A stretch of 64,000 nucleotides of DNA from Erythrocercus mccallii. Lineage: Eukaryota; Chordata; Aves; Passeriformes; Dicruridae. This document shows, in pieces, positions 1 to 14,400 of the stretch. The stretch is taken from contig VZRG01000363.1 in the NCBI GenBank assembly GCA_013397435.1, positions 124,001 to 188,000 of the forward strand. The letters run 5' to 3'. Made by a program: the position numbers and the translations under genes. Position 1 is the first letter of the stretch. Each line of letters starts with the position of its first letter. Under the pieces are notes generated by a model, which saw only the letters and a list, made by a program, of their open reading frames with translations, ran no database searches and had not been told where the DNA came from.

Positions 1-1526
1 CAGAGGGAAATTTTTATCCCCAGGGGACTTAAAAGGTAGGTAGGATCCTTCAGTCCAATAAACTTTTCAAGTTTATATGAATGAAAAAACCCAAACAAAA
101 CCAAATAGAAACCCCAAACAAAACCCAACCCCTCTTTCCTGTTGATGAATGGAGCACTGAGGCTGAGGAGCAGCAGACAGTGGCACAGAGCTCAGCTAAG
201 GGCCTGGCTCAGGGAATACCATTTGGATAAAGCAGGCTGGGTGTGGCCTGTGGTGCTCCTGAGAGTGGAGGCAGGGTCCAGCCTCTCTTTTAAGGCCTCA
301 AGAAGCCCAACGATTACTATGAACTTGCTGGCCCTGAGCTGCTGAGATGCAAGAAGTCTGCCTCGAGTAAGCAAATCTATGGAAGTTGCTGAGAGCACAG
401 GAAGAGGCCCAGCTGAGGTGTGCTGCTTAGTTTTCTTCCTAGGAACTACCTTTTCCTGATCTCCTTTATGCCTTCTTTAAATGATCATCCCATTCACCAT
501 GCTCTGTTTGTCTCCAAAGATCATGAAAAGCAAGCAGAGATGTCTTAAGGTACTCCCTTTAAACACATGTATTCAGGAATGACAAGATGCGGAAAATAAA
601 AATTTATGAATGCTCAGAATTCAAGCCTGTGAAGTTAAATTTTTATTGATTTTCTTCAGTCTTTCTAATATTTCAAGAACTTCTAGAAGGGTGAGTGAAT
701 GAAAACTGCTCACAAAATTGTGACCACTAACTTCATGTTCTCCTCTTTACATATTTTTTATTTCTAGGAACTCAACACTTATAATCTGAGAAATTGTCAG
801 AGAGTATGCTGTATTTTCTTTAAATTTCACAAGGTAATGTTTTGTGTAATTGCACTTGGTGTGGGTTATTCTGAGGATGTGTGATGTTCTCCTGTATTTC
901 TTTCTGGTGGAATAAGATGGAGTAATAATGCACTGCACAGGGAATGGGGTGGGAGTGGAGAAGGAATATTCCCACTGGAAGGCACAGTTTTCCAGGGTTT
1001 AACATCTATTCTGTGTCAGGGCCAGAATTGGTACCGATACAAAGTGTCTGTGCCTGAAGAACTATCATAGGTTTTAAATTCCAGAGGATTAAGGGTTGGG
1101 AATACATCCCAAACTGGAATGGCTAAAGGTAGGTGGTACTGCAGGGCAGCTCAGATGAGACCTCATTGCAAGTACACAAAGTGAGATAAAGCCCAAGGAC
1201 TTGGCAGCAACTACATGTGAGTGGGCTGTTACTCCAAGAGGGAAAACAGTGAGCTGCTCTCACAAGGAAGTCCTAGTCTCACAAGGCTAACATTTGACTT
1301 TAAATTACAACTTCTGTGCTTTGAAAAAGTAGTGGCTGATTAAGGCTTCTTTTTTTTCATATTATTTTCTGTGTTCCACGGAAGGCATTTTTAAAAGCAA
1401 TTTGATTCAACATTTGTAAGTGGATGAAATACAGCTTGTTAAACAGCCAGCATTAATCTCCTGATATGTCTGGCTTAGAAATGAGACTTGAGTTCGTGCT
1501 TATTGATGACACTGAGAAACTGAGCT

Positions 1527-1546
1527 GCTTCATTATTGCTAATGAA
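1527..1546. repeat. 20-bp element also present at 3823-3842
   Basis: GCTTCATTATTGCTAATGAA occurs here and, identically, at 3823-3842. Its TTCATTA/TAATGAA arms form an imperfect palindrome with ATTA cores of the homeodomain type. Confidence 0.6.
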
Positions 1547-3822
1547 GGTGGAAAAGTTAAATTTAGATCCAGAGTAAGCCTCCGGAAAGAAACTGGATGG
1601 GTTTCTTTAGTACATGTTATATGAGATCTATATGAGGGGGTTTTTTGCGGGGATGGGGAGTGAATTTTGCGGTTTTTACCCCCTTTTAAATACAATTTTC
1701 CTGATATTTTTTCTAGTTTGTTTCCATAAACTTTTCAAAACAGGGGAGATAGTGATTATGTTCTCACATAGTGTTCTTTTTCTCTTCTCTAGTATGTTCA
1801 CAGAGCTTTTCAATGAAGGGAGGAGAATTTTAGATGTATAAATCCCAAAATCTTAAGATTGTCCTATAAATAACTTGCCTTCTTAATTGTATGATTCAGA
1901 CTCAGTGATAAATACCACCAGTATGAATGGTGAGTTTGGGATTTTTGTTGCCAGGAGTTGGGCATATTTTAAGTTGCAAATCTGGAATCATAGCAAGATA
2001 TTACAAGGAGTATTTTTGCTCATAAAGTGTACTGATTCTGAAAGTGAACAAAATTAGTGTTTGTACAGCTCCTTTGAAATGGTAGAAGTGAATTTGTGCA
2101 ATGGTGTAAAGTACAAGACAACCACTCTATCCTATTAAAAGCTGAGAGATTTAAAAAGTGCCTTGATTTTATTAATACACTCCTATCAATCTGTTTATTA
2201 ATATATTTTTAACTCCATTTCACAAATAAGCAGAATGAGACAAGACAGATGTTTAATCAAAACCATTGGACAGATCAGTGACAGATTTAGAAATAACCTT
2301 GTGACCAAGAAAGCCGGAAGGGAGGGTGTGATAAACAACTGTCTTTATACTTTGTGTAGGTCTTATTTGCTTGAGAATGGAGCAGCCTCTGTTCCTTGAG
2401 GACATAAAAACCTTTGTAATACACATTTGTAAACACGTACTTGTAAGTCTATTGCTCAGTTGCTTGTTTATCTGAAGTCTGTACCTTACATAATACTCAG
2501 AAAATAAAGGAGAAGAGGACAGGAAAAAGGGATAGTAAGTAGGGCAAGAAGAAAAGAGGAACAGCTGATCTTTAAAAAAGGTATGGGGATATCAGTACCA
2601 TGTAAATGAGGACTGGGAGAGTGGTATATGGGTTTTGCAGCCAGGAACATGCAGGTACTTACTACAGAGTAAAGGAAATAGTTAATTCCTCATAGTTGAC
2701 TCTCATGACAGCCATGGTCAGCACTTTGCATGACAGGGTGTCAGTTTTTACAACCAGTTTATTCAGAGAATCAGGCGTACAGAAAAGCGATTGAGATTAT
2801 CTGCAAAATGGATGCCTTATCATATCAAAGAACACTTAAACACTTAAAAGTGTTAACACTTTATTTTGTTTAGACTGAGTAAATAAAGGCTAAGAAAAGG
2901 TATGACTTCTGCTGAAAAAATATGTCAGAGCAATAAACTACGGAGACCAGAGCAGTAAAATACTACATAAGCTAAAGGTCAATATTAGCAGAGTCACCAG
3001 GGGTCGTGAATAAATTCAGGTAGAGAAGAAAAAGTGAGTCTGTGATGTGATTTTCTACACCATCTGGAGAGCAGAATGAAACATTTCCAGTGTTGTATGC
3101 ACCCTATGCCCAGCTGAGTCTCAAACTGATGGGTGACAAGATGGGTGGATTACCTTAAGGCATCCCTCTTTTGAAAGGTGTGAATCCAAGATGCAGTTCT
3201 GTTTTAGCCCATCACCATAGCAAGGGGTTCTGTCTTTAGCTTACTTACTTTGAGAGAGCTGTGTAAACAATGTCCCATGGCTCAGAGATAAATTTCCTGA
3301 TGTGAAAAACTTCAAATATTTGAGAAATTGACTCACTTCTAAATGATACAGAACTTCTATATTTTTTTTAATCAAAAGGCAGAAGGAAGTGTGACTCATT
3401 TAGAAAAGGTGTATGTGTGACTGCATAGGTTTTGCAGATATGGAGTAAGCAAATCCAGGGAGCTCAGCAGTAGTGTGCTTACTGCTTGCACCTTGCTGTT
3501 GTTTCTTGGGAGAGGCTGGGTCTCAGTGCAGAGGAGGGATCACAGCAGCACACATTGCTCTCTTGGTTCTATTGGCCTTTGGTGTTTTATATGAACAGCC
3601 TGCTTTTGACAAGTGAGCAAACCCAACTATCCTAGATGTGCATGGAGGCTATGGAAGTGTTTTCAGGCCACTGGCAGTTGCCTAGGGAGTCAGTTACCTT
3701 GCTGCTCTCCCTTGATAAATGTGGTTTAATAATTAATGCTCATCTGGAGGAGATGTTACTTCTCTATCTTGTCTAAGCCTGGACAAGGAATTTGCTGACC
3801 CAGGTGCACATTAGAGACATAA

Positions 3823-3842
3823 GCTTCATTATTGCTAATGAA
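3823..3842. repeat. Second copy of the 20-bp element
   Basis: Identical to 1527-1546, same orientation. Weak similarity continues to the right (both have AAAAG seven bases further on). Confidence 0.6.
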
Positions 3843-6800
3843 CCAGTAAAAGAAATATTGCCAGGAGACTGTTTTTTGCAAGAGATAATTCATTGGAAGT
3901 TTTGGTGCGTAGCTGCACAGTGTAGTTTGTTTCCCGGATCTTATGCATATGACACAAAGCTCAGTTAGAGCCTCAATTTTGAAGTGTAGAAACCATAACT
4001 AGAAGGAAAACTCGTATTACAACAGCTGCTGCTACAAAAGGAGAATGTTGAGTATTAACAGATTGTTTATCCTAATGGGGCAAATATTATTTCAAATTTT
4101 CTTTACACTGTATGAAGTTTCTGTGTTTCCTGTAGGCTATGGAAATGTCTTATCATGTTCCAGATTCTTCTCATTTACTTCCAAAAATGGTGGGGGAACA
4201 AAGTTTTTTTTAAAGGGTCAGGTTGTAATTGATTTTCTGCCCCTGAAAAGCCTGTGGAAGTGATTTCTTTGCCTAGAAAAGGCACTTGAAGAAATGTAAA
4301 GAACCTACTTACAGTGTAAGTGATGCCAGTTTAAAAGATGTTTAACAAAACAGAAATGAACACTTACAAGTTGCTCTATTTTATTTGAGACTTTGGGCAC
4401 ACTTTACTTTCAAGGATCCTTACAAGGATTTACTTGACCTTTAAAACAAATGAACAAGATTATGATGAGCAAGTAATGGCTCTGGGGCAGGGCATCAGGT
4501 CAAACAGGTGAAATCCCCATTTATTCTGGAATTTATTTAGCACCAGTAGGCTTATGTGAGTTCTGGGGATACGTCACAGTCTCAGATATAAAGCACTGGT
4601 AACTCTTCATTTCTCCATGCTGTTATTTCCTCCCCTGTGAAGCACAAGCTCACTTATTTTTTAACTCATTCTCTAATCAAATACAGTGAGTTATTTTTTC
4701 CCTAGTTCTTTGAAAATACTCTACTCTAGGTTGTTAGTCACTGTGGTGGGAAGAACTATATTTAATTTTTCCCTATGGCATGAAGTGATGAGGAAATTGA
4801 ATTTATTATCTTTTCATGATAAAACATGATGTATTTATCCCCATAAATAAAACAGAAGTTCTGCATAACCAAATGTCAATGGTGACCTAGATTTCAAGCT
4901 CTCTATTTTTAATCATACTATGAAATTTTCTGTCTCTCTTTTAAAAAAGGATCTTTTCAATTTCCATCTCTCAAAAGACAAGAATTTCTGGCTAAGAATA
5001 TACTCTTTATTCTCTTCCAGTTATATCTGAATCTTATCTTGATTTTAGTTTGCTATGTGTGCCAAGCAGAAGTCTATGTGTTCACAAAGCCAAGTCTGTG
5101 TGAGGTTATGCAATACGTATTTCCTTAAAGTTTCTCCAGACAGAATTCAGTGTTCCTAAATCCAGCTGTGTACTACAGCACTGACTTTGTTTTCTGTATT
5201 CTACAAGTCCCAAGTTCAGATTAGTGGAAGTTTGATTCCTTGCCTGTCACTGTGTTTTATCCAGAATGGAGCACAATGTTGAAATTCTGAGATATTGGAC
5301 CCTATTTTTCCATGAAGCGGAGTCTGAGGGGAGCTTTGCTGTGTAACTTGAGGCTTATATCTGTCTTCTGTTAGAGAAGATGTTTTGAATTAGTTTTTTT
5401 AAGATACTACCATTTATTATAAACCAAGCTATCTTTCCTAACCACCATCTATCACTGCAAAGGAAGGAAGGGACATCCCCACTGGAATAAAGGTGGAGTA
5501 GGAATAGGAGCCCAGCTCCTGCTGCTCATTCCCACTGTCCTTCACAGTCTTTTATTTTAACAGTATGTAAAAGTCTCTTTGAATGGCTTTAACCTCTGGT
5601 CTTTTTTTATTATTATTTTACTTTTTAAGGAACAAGCACTGAATGACAATGCTCGGATAGTTGGCTTTCTTCTTAAAAATCTGAATTTGTAGCATTTGGA
5701 GGAAAAGTTACTCGCCATTCTGCAACAATTAATTCCAGAAAAGTAAGCTAATGGTGATCTGGAGCTAAGGTTATTATGCAGCTGCTTCCTTCTGGTAAAC
5801 ATAAACTTAAATTAGGAATGTGTTATTCTCAGAGCTTGACAAGTACTGAGGATTTATCACAATAAGAACACTGCCTTCCTATTGTTTATAAAAACACTGA
5901 AACAAGGCCTCTAGGTTATGATTCAACTCCTCTACAATTATCAGGGTGACTTCTAAAAAATCTATTGATGGAGCCCTTATTAAGAGTGTGTTCAAACCAC
6001 CTTTGAAATACAGGTGTGAAAAGTACTTCAAAATACATTATGAGTAAAAGGGTCCGTGGTATTTACAGGGACCCATCATTCCATATAATGCAAAAGAGTT
6101 ACTGAAACCCATTGCAGTGATACATTGAAATTACTGGGGAGGTGAGGTGGGAATCCTGAGATCTGAACATATGTTAAGTGATAGAAGTGAGACTTTCAAT
6201 GTCACTTAACTTATATTTACTGTGAACAGATGCGACTTTTGTTTTCTAATTCTCTGAGTTGCCTTTAAGAATTCCATTCTAGACCGAGTCCAAGATATAT
6301 TTTTTTTCCCAGTCACTTAGTCACTGAAAAGACTGAAGGTGTGAGGATATATTGAAAATTGTTCTGCACTTCTTGCTTGTAGTTATTTTCTAACTGGAGG
6401 AACTATAATTAAAATCAGTTGGCAAATATATCCTGAAATTTTTATGCATGAAAGACTTGCCAGCTGCTGATACCATTTTAGAAGCATAGGGGTTTTTTGC
6501 TTGTTATATCTGAACGAGTTGTTGTGGAAGTTTATTTTCAAACTCAGCCTTGTTCTGGAAAGAAATAGGTAGAATACTTAGAAATATAGCTCCAACATTT
6601 TCCTCGTTTTCATCTGTGCTTTTGAAGAAAGAATACTACAGCTGGAGTTGGATGTTGCTTATTTATTTTTAGACAGTACTGGTGTGTAATGCTGGAAAGA
6701 AGCATATACAATGATGTTAATGATATGCAATTAGGTAGCAGTCTGTAAAACCCCCCAAGCCAAAACTATTTGGTGATCAAAAGACTTGCTTATGTTCCTT

Positions 6801-6945
6801 CAGGTCAGATAAACATATCTCCTATTTTGACTACAGTTTCCAAGAACATGAGTAGCTGGAATTTGGGATTGCAGTATCTATAAAGGCACAAGTTAATTTG
6901 CTTTAATGATCTTGGGCCAGGTGACTTCTCTCACTGTATTGGAGG

Positions 6946-7051
6946 TGATGCATTGGTGTGTGTGAAGGAAATAATTCAGCTGGAATAAAACGGAGCCATC
7001 CTCAAACAATGTGACATTTCCAGCTCCTCAGACTCTGTGTGGAACCTAATT
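6946..7051 (+). repeat. Copy A of a diverged local duplication
   Basis: Shares ordered blocks with 7528-7616: TGATGCA, TGTGTGAAGGAA, GGA-ATAAAA, GAGC, AAAC, AATGTG, CA-TTCCAG, CTC and TGGAACCTAA, with small indels between. Copy A is about 17 bp longer. No known repeat family is recognised. Confidence 0.6.
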
Positions 7052-7527
7052 CACACAGAATGTGATCAGTTACACTTCAGTGTTGGCTAATCTTCAACTG
7101 CAATCAATAAATCAGCCTGGGCAGGGAGAGCCTAGGCAAGTCAAACATGTACTGTGGTGTTTGCTTTTGTAGCCTTTTTGAGAGGTCAGATAATGGAGAC
7201 ATTAATTGAAAGCAGGATAAACAGCAGGGTTCTTCCAGTGCCATAGTGTTTCCCTTTGTTAATAGGGAGTGTGAATTTTGCTTTAAAGGAAGCAGTCGAA
7301 TAGTTGGTTGTGTTTATAAGCAGTGTAATTCAGACATGGCTGGTGAAAACTTCAGTGCTCAAACTTCTTTCATAGAACACAGAGTGTAGATTTTGAGTGA
7401 ATATATCAATGTCCAAACTTCTTTACAGAAAAAGAGTGGTTTGGTTTTTATCAACCTCATTACGTTTCTAGTGGGTTTTTTTCAGTCATTTTAGTGTGAA
7501 TTCAACACTCAAAATGAAAGCTCATTG

Positions 7528-7616
7528 TGATGCACATATGTGTGAAGGAAGTACTTGAATTTGGATAAAATTGAGCAAACTTCAATGTGTCACTTCCAGG
7601 CTCTAATGGAACCTAA
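7528..7616 (+). repeat. Copy B of a diverged local duplication
   Basis: Same orientation as copy A, about 480 bp downstream of it. The order of the shared blocks is preserved, so the match is not simple low complexity. Confidence 0.6.
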
Positions 7617-10600
7617 GTGTGCTATTTCCTAAGTGTCTTTGTCAACAATGATCTTTTATATGGTGGGTGAACTACAATATTTATCCGTTGACCTTTATTA
7701 TTGGGCTGTTTCATGCAAATATTCTGTTTTCCTCTACTATCTTGTAATCGAATAGACTTCATAAATACCATGATTTTTATCTCTGTTTTTGTCGTGTGGA
7801 TATTTTGGCTCCCAAGCAATCATGTCTCCAGTAGTTAGAAGTGCTATTGCTGAGACTTGCTTAACAGGAAAAGAAAGTGCTGAATCAGAACATCTGTTGA
7901 GAAGTGCTTTGGCAGGGAGTTTGTCCTCAAAAACTAGGAAGTAGGTTGTTCTGACTCCAAGAGCTGGTAATCCTAGGCTTGCAGAGGGGAGAAGGGCCTC
8001 TTTATGGGGTTGTGTTCTGCTCAACAACAGATGTGTTCAGTTGGCTGTAGTTCAGAAGATTTACAGGAACCTTATTAGAAACTTGAGCCAAAAGGCAACC
8101 CACTCTGCTAGTTGATGGTCAGTTCTTACCTTGCCCTGGATACTGCACAATAACTTTGCAAGAAGGCAGAGCCAGCTCTGGGATGGATGGAGCCATGTAT
8201 ATTTCCACACCCAAGAGAGAGATTTGTGTACAGAATTCCAGTCAGGAATAAGGCTGAGTGAAAGATATCAAATGTTATTCACATAGAGATGTCTGGATTT
8301 GTAGATAAATTCACTTGGATTGATTATTTTTGTGTTAACTTTCTAACTATAAAAGAGTTTTGTTGCATTGCAGTCTATGAAGTAGTAAATAGTGAAGAAG
8401 TACTTGAAGATTATTCCATTCTGAAATCAAGAACCTTGCATGACTTGTGTTTGTGGTCTCTTTCCCAAGCTTGAAATGGTCATACCACTGTCTTCCCATT
8501 TCCCCAATGGCACCTTGCCACTACCACCACCCAGAAAAGCTTAGTGTGAAGAGAGATGCCATGTTTTTCTCTCTCATGTGCTGCAGCACTGAAAAACAAT
8601 GCAAAATGAGGTTGGAGCTTCTATGATGCTATGCTTCTGCAGCAAAGCAGGGAATAGACACCAGCCAGGCTCCTGCTTGCTTGCTGTAGCGTGAGGTAGA
8701 GGGAAGAAAGTTCATTCAGCAGTACTTTGATTCCAGGCAGCAGAATCCTTGGACTGGAAATAGATCAGGGAGTGCCAGTATCACCCAGGAGAACTGGAGC
8801 ACATGACACCTCATAGCCAACATGTGTAAAAGGAGTGCTGTCCTCTGGTGTGAGTGAAAGGAGATTTTTTTTTAAGTGTTCAGATTATTATCCTCTGTTA
8901 TAACTTCCTCCTTTAATCTTTCGTGTTTTCAGAGACAATGGGGATAAAAAGACTTCTCTGTGTTTTAGCCTTATTAAGTCTCTTATGTGAACCTAAAATG
9001 AGAACAGTGCTGTCGAGAACTGAACTCCCAGAATGCACACAACTAAGAGCTGTTGAGGGCTGAGTAAATGGTAATTTGCAGACAAATAACTGGATCTTCC
9101 TAAGAATTCTCTTCCCTTGTTACAGTCAGTTTAATGTACCATAACAGTCTTTCTTCCTTTTGTAAGTAAGAGGAAAAAAATCACTGCTGGGATTAAAGGA
9201 AGCACAGAGAATTTCAGCTGAGGGATAAGACAGTAAAGTTTGTGAAGCCAAATGTTGGTAGTCACGATTGTGAAGCTTCCATTCCTAGGCTACTCAGTCA
9301 CTTCTGAAGTGACTTTAAAAAAAATATAACATTTGAGGTCAGATGTTCTCCATTTCATCCTAGAACAAATCACACGCATATGTGTCATAATTTGTTTCTA
9401 CTTCTTTGTTATATATTATATCTATTTCCTTGAGGAGAAGTTATTTTTTAGAAATACTAAGCAAACCTTCAATTCAAGCTGAAGAGCTGCAGATAACTGA
9501 CACTGCTAAAATGTACGTACCATTGTCTTGGTGAAGACTGGTTTGTATGAGATAGATATTACTGCTATTGACAAAATAATTCAGACAGTAGGGATCCTAC
9601 AGGCTGAGGAATTCTGCATGTTTTGTAAAACAAGTTCAAGAAAACAATTTAAGAGTTAATTCAACTTCACCAAATTGTAAATGATTTGGGATGGGCTGTA
9701 AACATTAGCATATCCAGCCTATTAGTGAGCCACTGCTGAAAAGTGGTGTCACAGTTGCAGAAGATTAGTTAGGTCGGGATGTCCCAGTTTGGCTGTGCAC
9801 GTTCTTCCATCCATGGCCCGACTGGAAACAACACTGATGAGCAGACATGAGAATACAGATTCTGCTGTGTGACATCACCCACTGGTGTGTCACATGATTT
9901 GGAACATGTAGGGATCCTGCCTTCCATTGCAGGGTTATACTGGAGAACCTGCCAGGTAGGTTGTGGTGTTTTCCCTATAAACATGCTTTATTTAGTACTT
10001 CTAAGAATAAGAGACCAGATACGGTGCTGCATTACCCCTGTGCTAGATTAGCTCACTTGATTTCTGATCAGGATGTGTTGAGCACTGTCTAAATTGCCTA
10101 ATATTAAATAGACATATGTTGTTCTCTGGATACATGAAGTTCTGCCTACTTCAGGAAGAGCTGGTAAAAAGGTACCCAAAAGATTTGATTCTCTTTACTC
10201 CAGCCAGTAACAGAAAAACAGGGGGCTTAGCACCTGATATTTTGGCACCTATCTCTGTTCCTGCTTTCTACCCTTTAGGCTTCCTCTTTGTTCCAGCTGT
10301 GGTCCTGTGGTGACACTAGTAGCTAGGAGAGTTGGGATGTATGTTCCCATTTGGCCTTCCTGGTAGTTGAGCTGAGTTGCTGTTGCAGTAGCAGCAAGTC
10401 CCACTGCCTGCAGCCTGCCCAGAAGAATGCAAAAGGCAGAGAAACTGGAGCTACGTAATGCAGATTAAGAAACATCTTCAAAATATTGAGCAATATATTT
10501 CAGCCTAAATGCATTTCAATAGATTTGCCACAATGTCGGAGGTGTTTTAAATTGCACTTAAGGATGTAGTTGAAGTCAAACAAACTGGACATAAGTCATC

Positions 10601-11400
10601 TGCAGTGCTTTGAATGCTTCACTAGAACTATTTGATAGAACTAAATGATCAAAGCTTATAGGGCCAAATGGGAGAAACTAGCTCTTTGCTTTGGAAGTGA
10701 CCCTGTCCTTCTGTGAGTGTGCAGACAGTGCCAGCAGAATACCAGTGACACAGCAGTGTGACGTGCTCCTGCATAGTACCTCTGCAGAGCCTGGCTTCTC
10801 ACTTTGTTGGCACCCACAGTTTCCCATATGTGCGCTATCACCTCCTATGTGAGGTAGCTCTTTAGATTTTAATTGCAGATAACGAGTGCACATCCCAGAA
10901 CTGAAAGAAGCCCTGAAGGTTTTCAAATTACCACGACACTTGCTCATCTTCTGTTATTGAGAGGTGTTCAGGAAACAAGGCCAAAATTGTCTTTTTACAA
11001 CACTGTGGTAGTGTTTCATTGTGGGCATTAGGGAGTGCTTCTAGAGGTAGATATTGCTTCTCACCTGCTCCAGATAAGCAGGTTGGAATGATAATGCTGC
11101 TGACATCCAATATTTAAGGTAAACTTCAGAAGGAAGTGAGTGGTAACCTTTGGAATGATTAAATTATCATCCAAAAATACATTTGGCATTTGTATATGAA
11201 AAACACATCTGACAAAGTATGTGAAATACTTATCTGCCATAGGCCAGTTCTGCTGAGCCATCTACTACAAGACTAATTCTGCTGGTAGAGACTTTATGTC
11301 TAGTATTGCTGAAAGCTTCTTGCTCCTACAGGAACCACATAAAAAAGCTACAGCTGTTTCAAGAAAGACTCCAGTGGCTGCCTTAATAATTTCCTATAAC

Positions 11401-11457
11401 AAAGAAAGAAAGAAACAAACCAAACCAAAAAAAAAAAAAAAAAGAGAGAGAGAGAGA
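11401..11457. repeat. Composite simple repeat: GAAA, CCAAA, poly(A), (AG)n
   Basis: Purine-rich on the + strand. A GAAA-type start, a run of about 18 A, then six to seven AG units. Confidence 0.95.
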
Positions 11458-14400
11458 ATGTGACAATGAGGTTTAGGTGCAGGGAGTCTAAACAGTGAAC
11501 TTCCAGTTTTCCATACAGAAGGGCAAAGTTACTAAATTTTATGAGAGGAAAAGAGGAGGATAGCTTTAAGGAGGTTCTAAATTTACAGAGAATTCAGGGT
11601 GAAGTGGGACAACTAAGATCAGACCTGACATATTGCTTATCCTCTTTTCTTGGCATTTACTTCCAGATAAAACCAGCTGGATTCAGAAAAGTTGTTCAGT
11701 GCTAAGTGCTTCCATGACCTGGAATTGGAGCTGTTGTAATTAACAGCAGTTCCCTTTCTTGTATTTATCTTAGTAAACAAAGTCCTTTCCCTATCAGGGA
11801 TGTTTCCAACTTCTCTAGATACACTGTTTTCATCAATATCTGTGTCTGTCCTTCTTGTAGCCCTTTGGACTCTGCACTACTCCTATTCACATGATGTTCT
11901 CACATTCCTCCTAGAGACAAAAATGTGTGCTCATGCAGCTAGAGAGTGGAAACTTACTGATTGCACAGAGCTTGGCAGGAGCTCCTGTTCCAGCCTCCTG
12001 ACAAGAGCAGGGACAAACCACATTTCTTTAAGTGCTGAGCCAATTAAAGCCTTCTTATCTCTGCGTTGATGCTTCTTCTCTCCCTGTTTCTTCCTTTCTC
12101 CATGCTTTATGACAAGTATGCAAAGCAAGAAAGCTGCTTTTTTCTGTGCCTGATCAGTGTTGTAGAAAAGGTTTGGAGCAAATGCAGACCCATTGTAACA
12201 ACATTTCTGCCAGAGCCCTGCAAACGGAACTGCCTACAGCAAGAACACAGATTATGTTTTATGTCTGACACATCCATCTTTTAACATATTAGAGCAGAAG
12301 ATGGAGCAGTTCCTTTAGAGTCTCCAAATGAATTAGCAGTGCAAACTGGCTTTCCACTGACTGGAGCTCTGTCTATTCTCCTTGTTTTAACTCTTTGCTA
12401 GCCACAATCCAGACCACAGAGAAAACTGCAGTAAATTACGAAGTTCCAGAATTGCATGAACGTATGTTTTTATTGTAGCATTAACTTACATAAGCTATTG
12501 CCTGCAGTGGAAGTGTGTTGCAAAAGCAGCATCTATGTGTTGCTATATTGGAAGAGAATAGCTCAATGTGTAGTATTTTCCCCATTTTCCTTTTTGAAAC
12601 ATTCCTACTAGCAAGCTTTCAGGAAGTACTTCAAGCACATCTGGTGACCCCAAAGCTGTAACTGTGCAGATGCTTTAGGGGAAGGCTTGATGAGTTACTC
12701 CTGAAGGTTCAGAGCAAAGGCAGCCTGTTTCTACCTTCCTTCCACTGCTTGATGCCCTTTTCCTGAAGTCTTATAAAACATGCATTTTGAATGGGTCATA
12801 TTATGGGCACTTACACACTCAGAGCTTCACATTGATTTAATGACCAGCATTAAAGGTATGTCTCCAAATTTTCATCAAAATATCCACAACTAGCTTTGCA
12901 ACTGGGTTATGATAATTTTTTTTTGCAGTCATGCATTTTCATTCAGTATGCCTGAATATCTAGTATATTAAGCATATCAGAACAAAGACTTAGCCATCTG
13001 TAATGGTATTATTAAAACTGCCAGTCTGATATTTTGAAATTTAATTTTAAAAGCAAATATTCTTATTATAATTCTCACAGGTTAATAAAGAGTTCTAAAG
13101 AGCTAAGTCTGAGTTTGGCTAAGCTGTAGTGCAGTACAGAATATAAATACACTCTCAGTAGATCTCTGGTGGGTATGAATGCCAAGGGAGAGGAAGGTTA
13201 GTCCTGTACCATTAGTTATGTTGAGATATGCTTTGAAGAATGTGAAAAACTATTTTTGTTATCAGCAAGATCCATAAGGCCTGGGTTCAGTAACAAGACT
13301 CTGCTTTCCTGAGAAATATTTAAAACCGTATTAAAGACAGAAACCAGCTTGCACTTCCAAGAAGATAAGACGTGAGCTAATACCTTTTCCCTCCCTATCT
13401 TTCTGTTCTCCTACTTGGCTGCTGACTGTGGCCATGCTGTGGCTCACCAGCTGTACATGGGAAGCGTTTGGGTTGGAAGTGAGTTTAGGATGGGTGAGTG
13501 CTTGGAGACTGTCCTCACACCAGTCAGTTCCTTCCTCAAGGAACTGCATAGCACGTGACAACAGTAACTGCACTGCTCTGCTGGGCTTAAAGTTCAACCG
13601 TGTATTCAGAGAAAGAAGGTACTAAATGTGGTAGGTTTTTCAGCAGGACATTGATAAAACATTGATTTGTTCCAGATTTTCCGCTTACCCTTGCTGCTTT
13701 CCCTCTCGTATCCACACACAGTCCTTGCCTTGAGTCACAGTGCATTTGTTACTACAATCTGTGCTGCAGCACTTCTCTAAAAGGCAGTTTTCCCTGCTAG
13801 TACTTATTCTGTTGAGAACCCTAAAACTTTATAGACTGTAGTAATTTCTAAGTGACAGGATTGCCAGAACATGCAATGATGAAGGGGCCAGCTTGGCTAA
13901 AGCTGGGAGGGATCTGGTTAAAACCTCTGTAACTCAAATAGGAAGAGAGAAAATGTCAAGTAGTGAATGGACAGGAAGTCAGACAGCTTAAAGCCCAAGA
14001 TGCTGTTTTTTTACTAGCATTGAGTATTTTCACTTTCATTGAAGTTTTTTTCTTGTTGGTAAATTACTTTTGCATTGTTTGCTTTTTAAGAGAGAAATAT
14101 TTTTTTATGAAAAACAGTGAGTGGACTTTCAGTTTTTAACACAAACAAAACTTGTTTTATGGAGCCATGACCAATATGAGAGATTATATATCAAAATGTT
14201 TTCTTTAGCTGAAAATCCTGACATCAAGTAAAACTCAGAGAAAATGGAGAGCTCTTCGATGCAAAGAGTAGCTAGAGGCCTTGTTTTGGTTAACTTGTTT
14301 GATTTCAAGATCAAAGAGAGATTTATGGAGAACAGTAATGCTACAGAGACAGTTGTTTGAACTTTGGGTTTGCTAACACTAACAGCTGCTGATATCCTTG

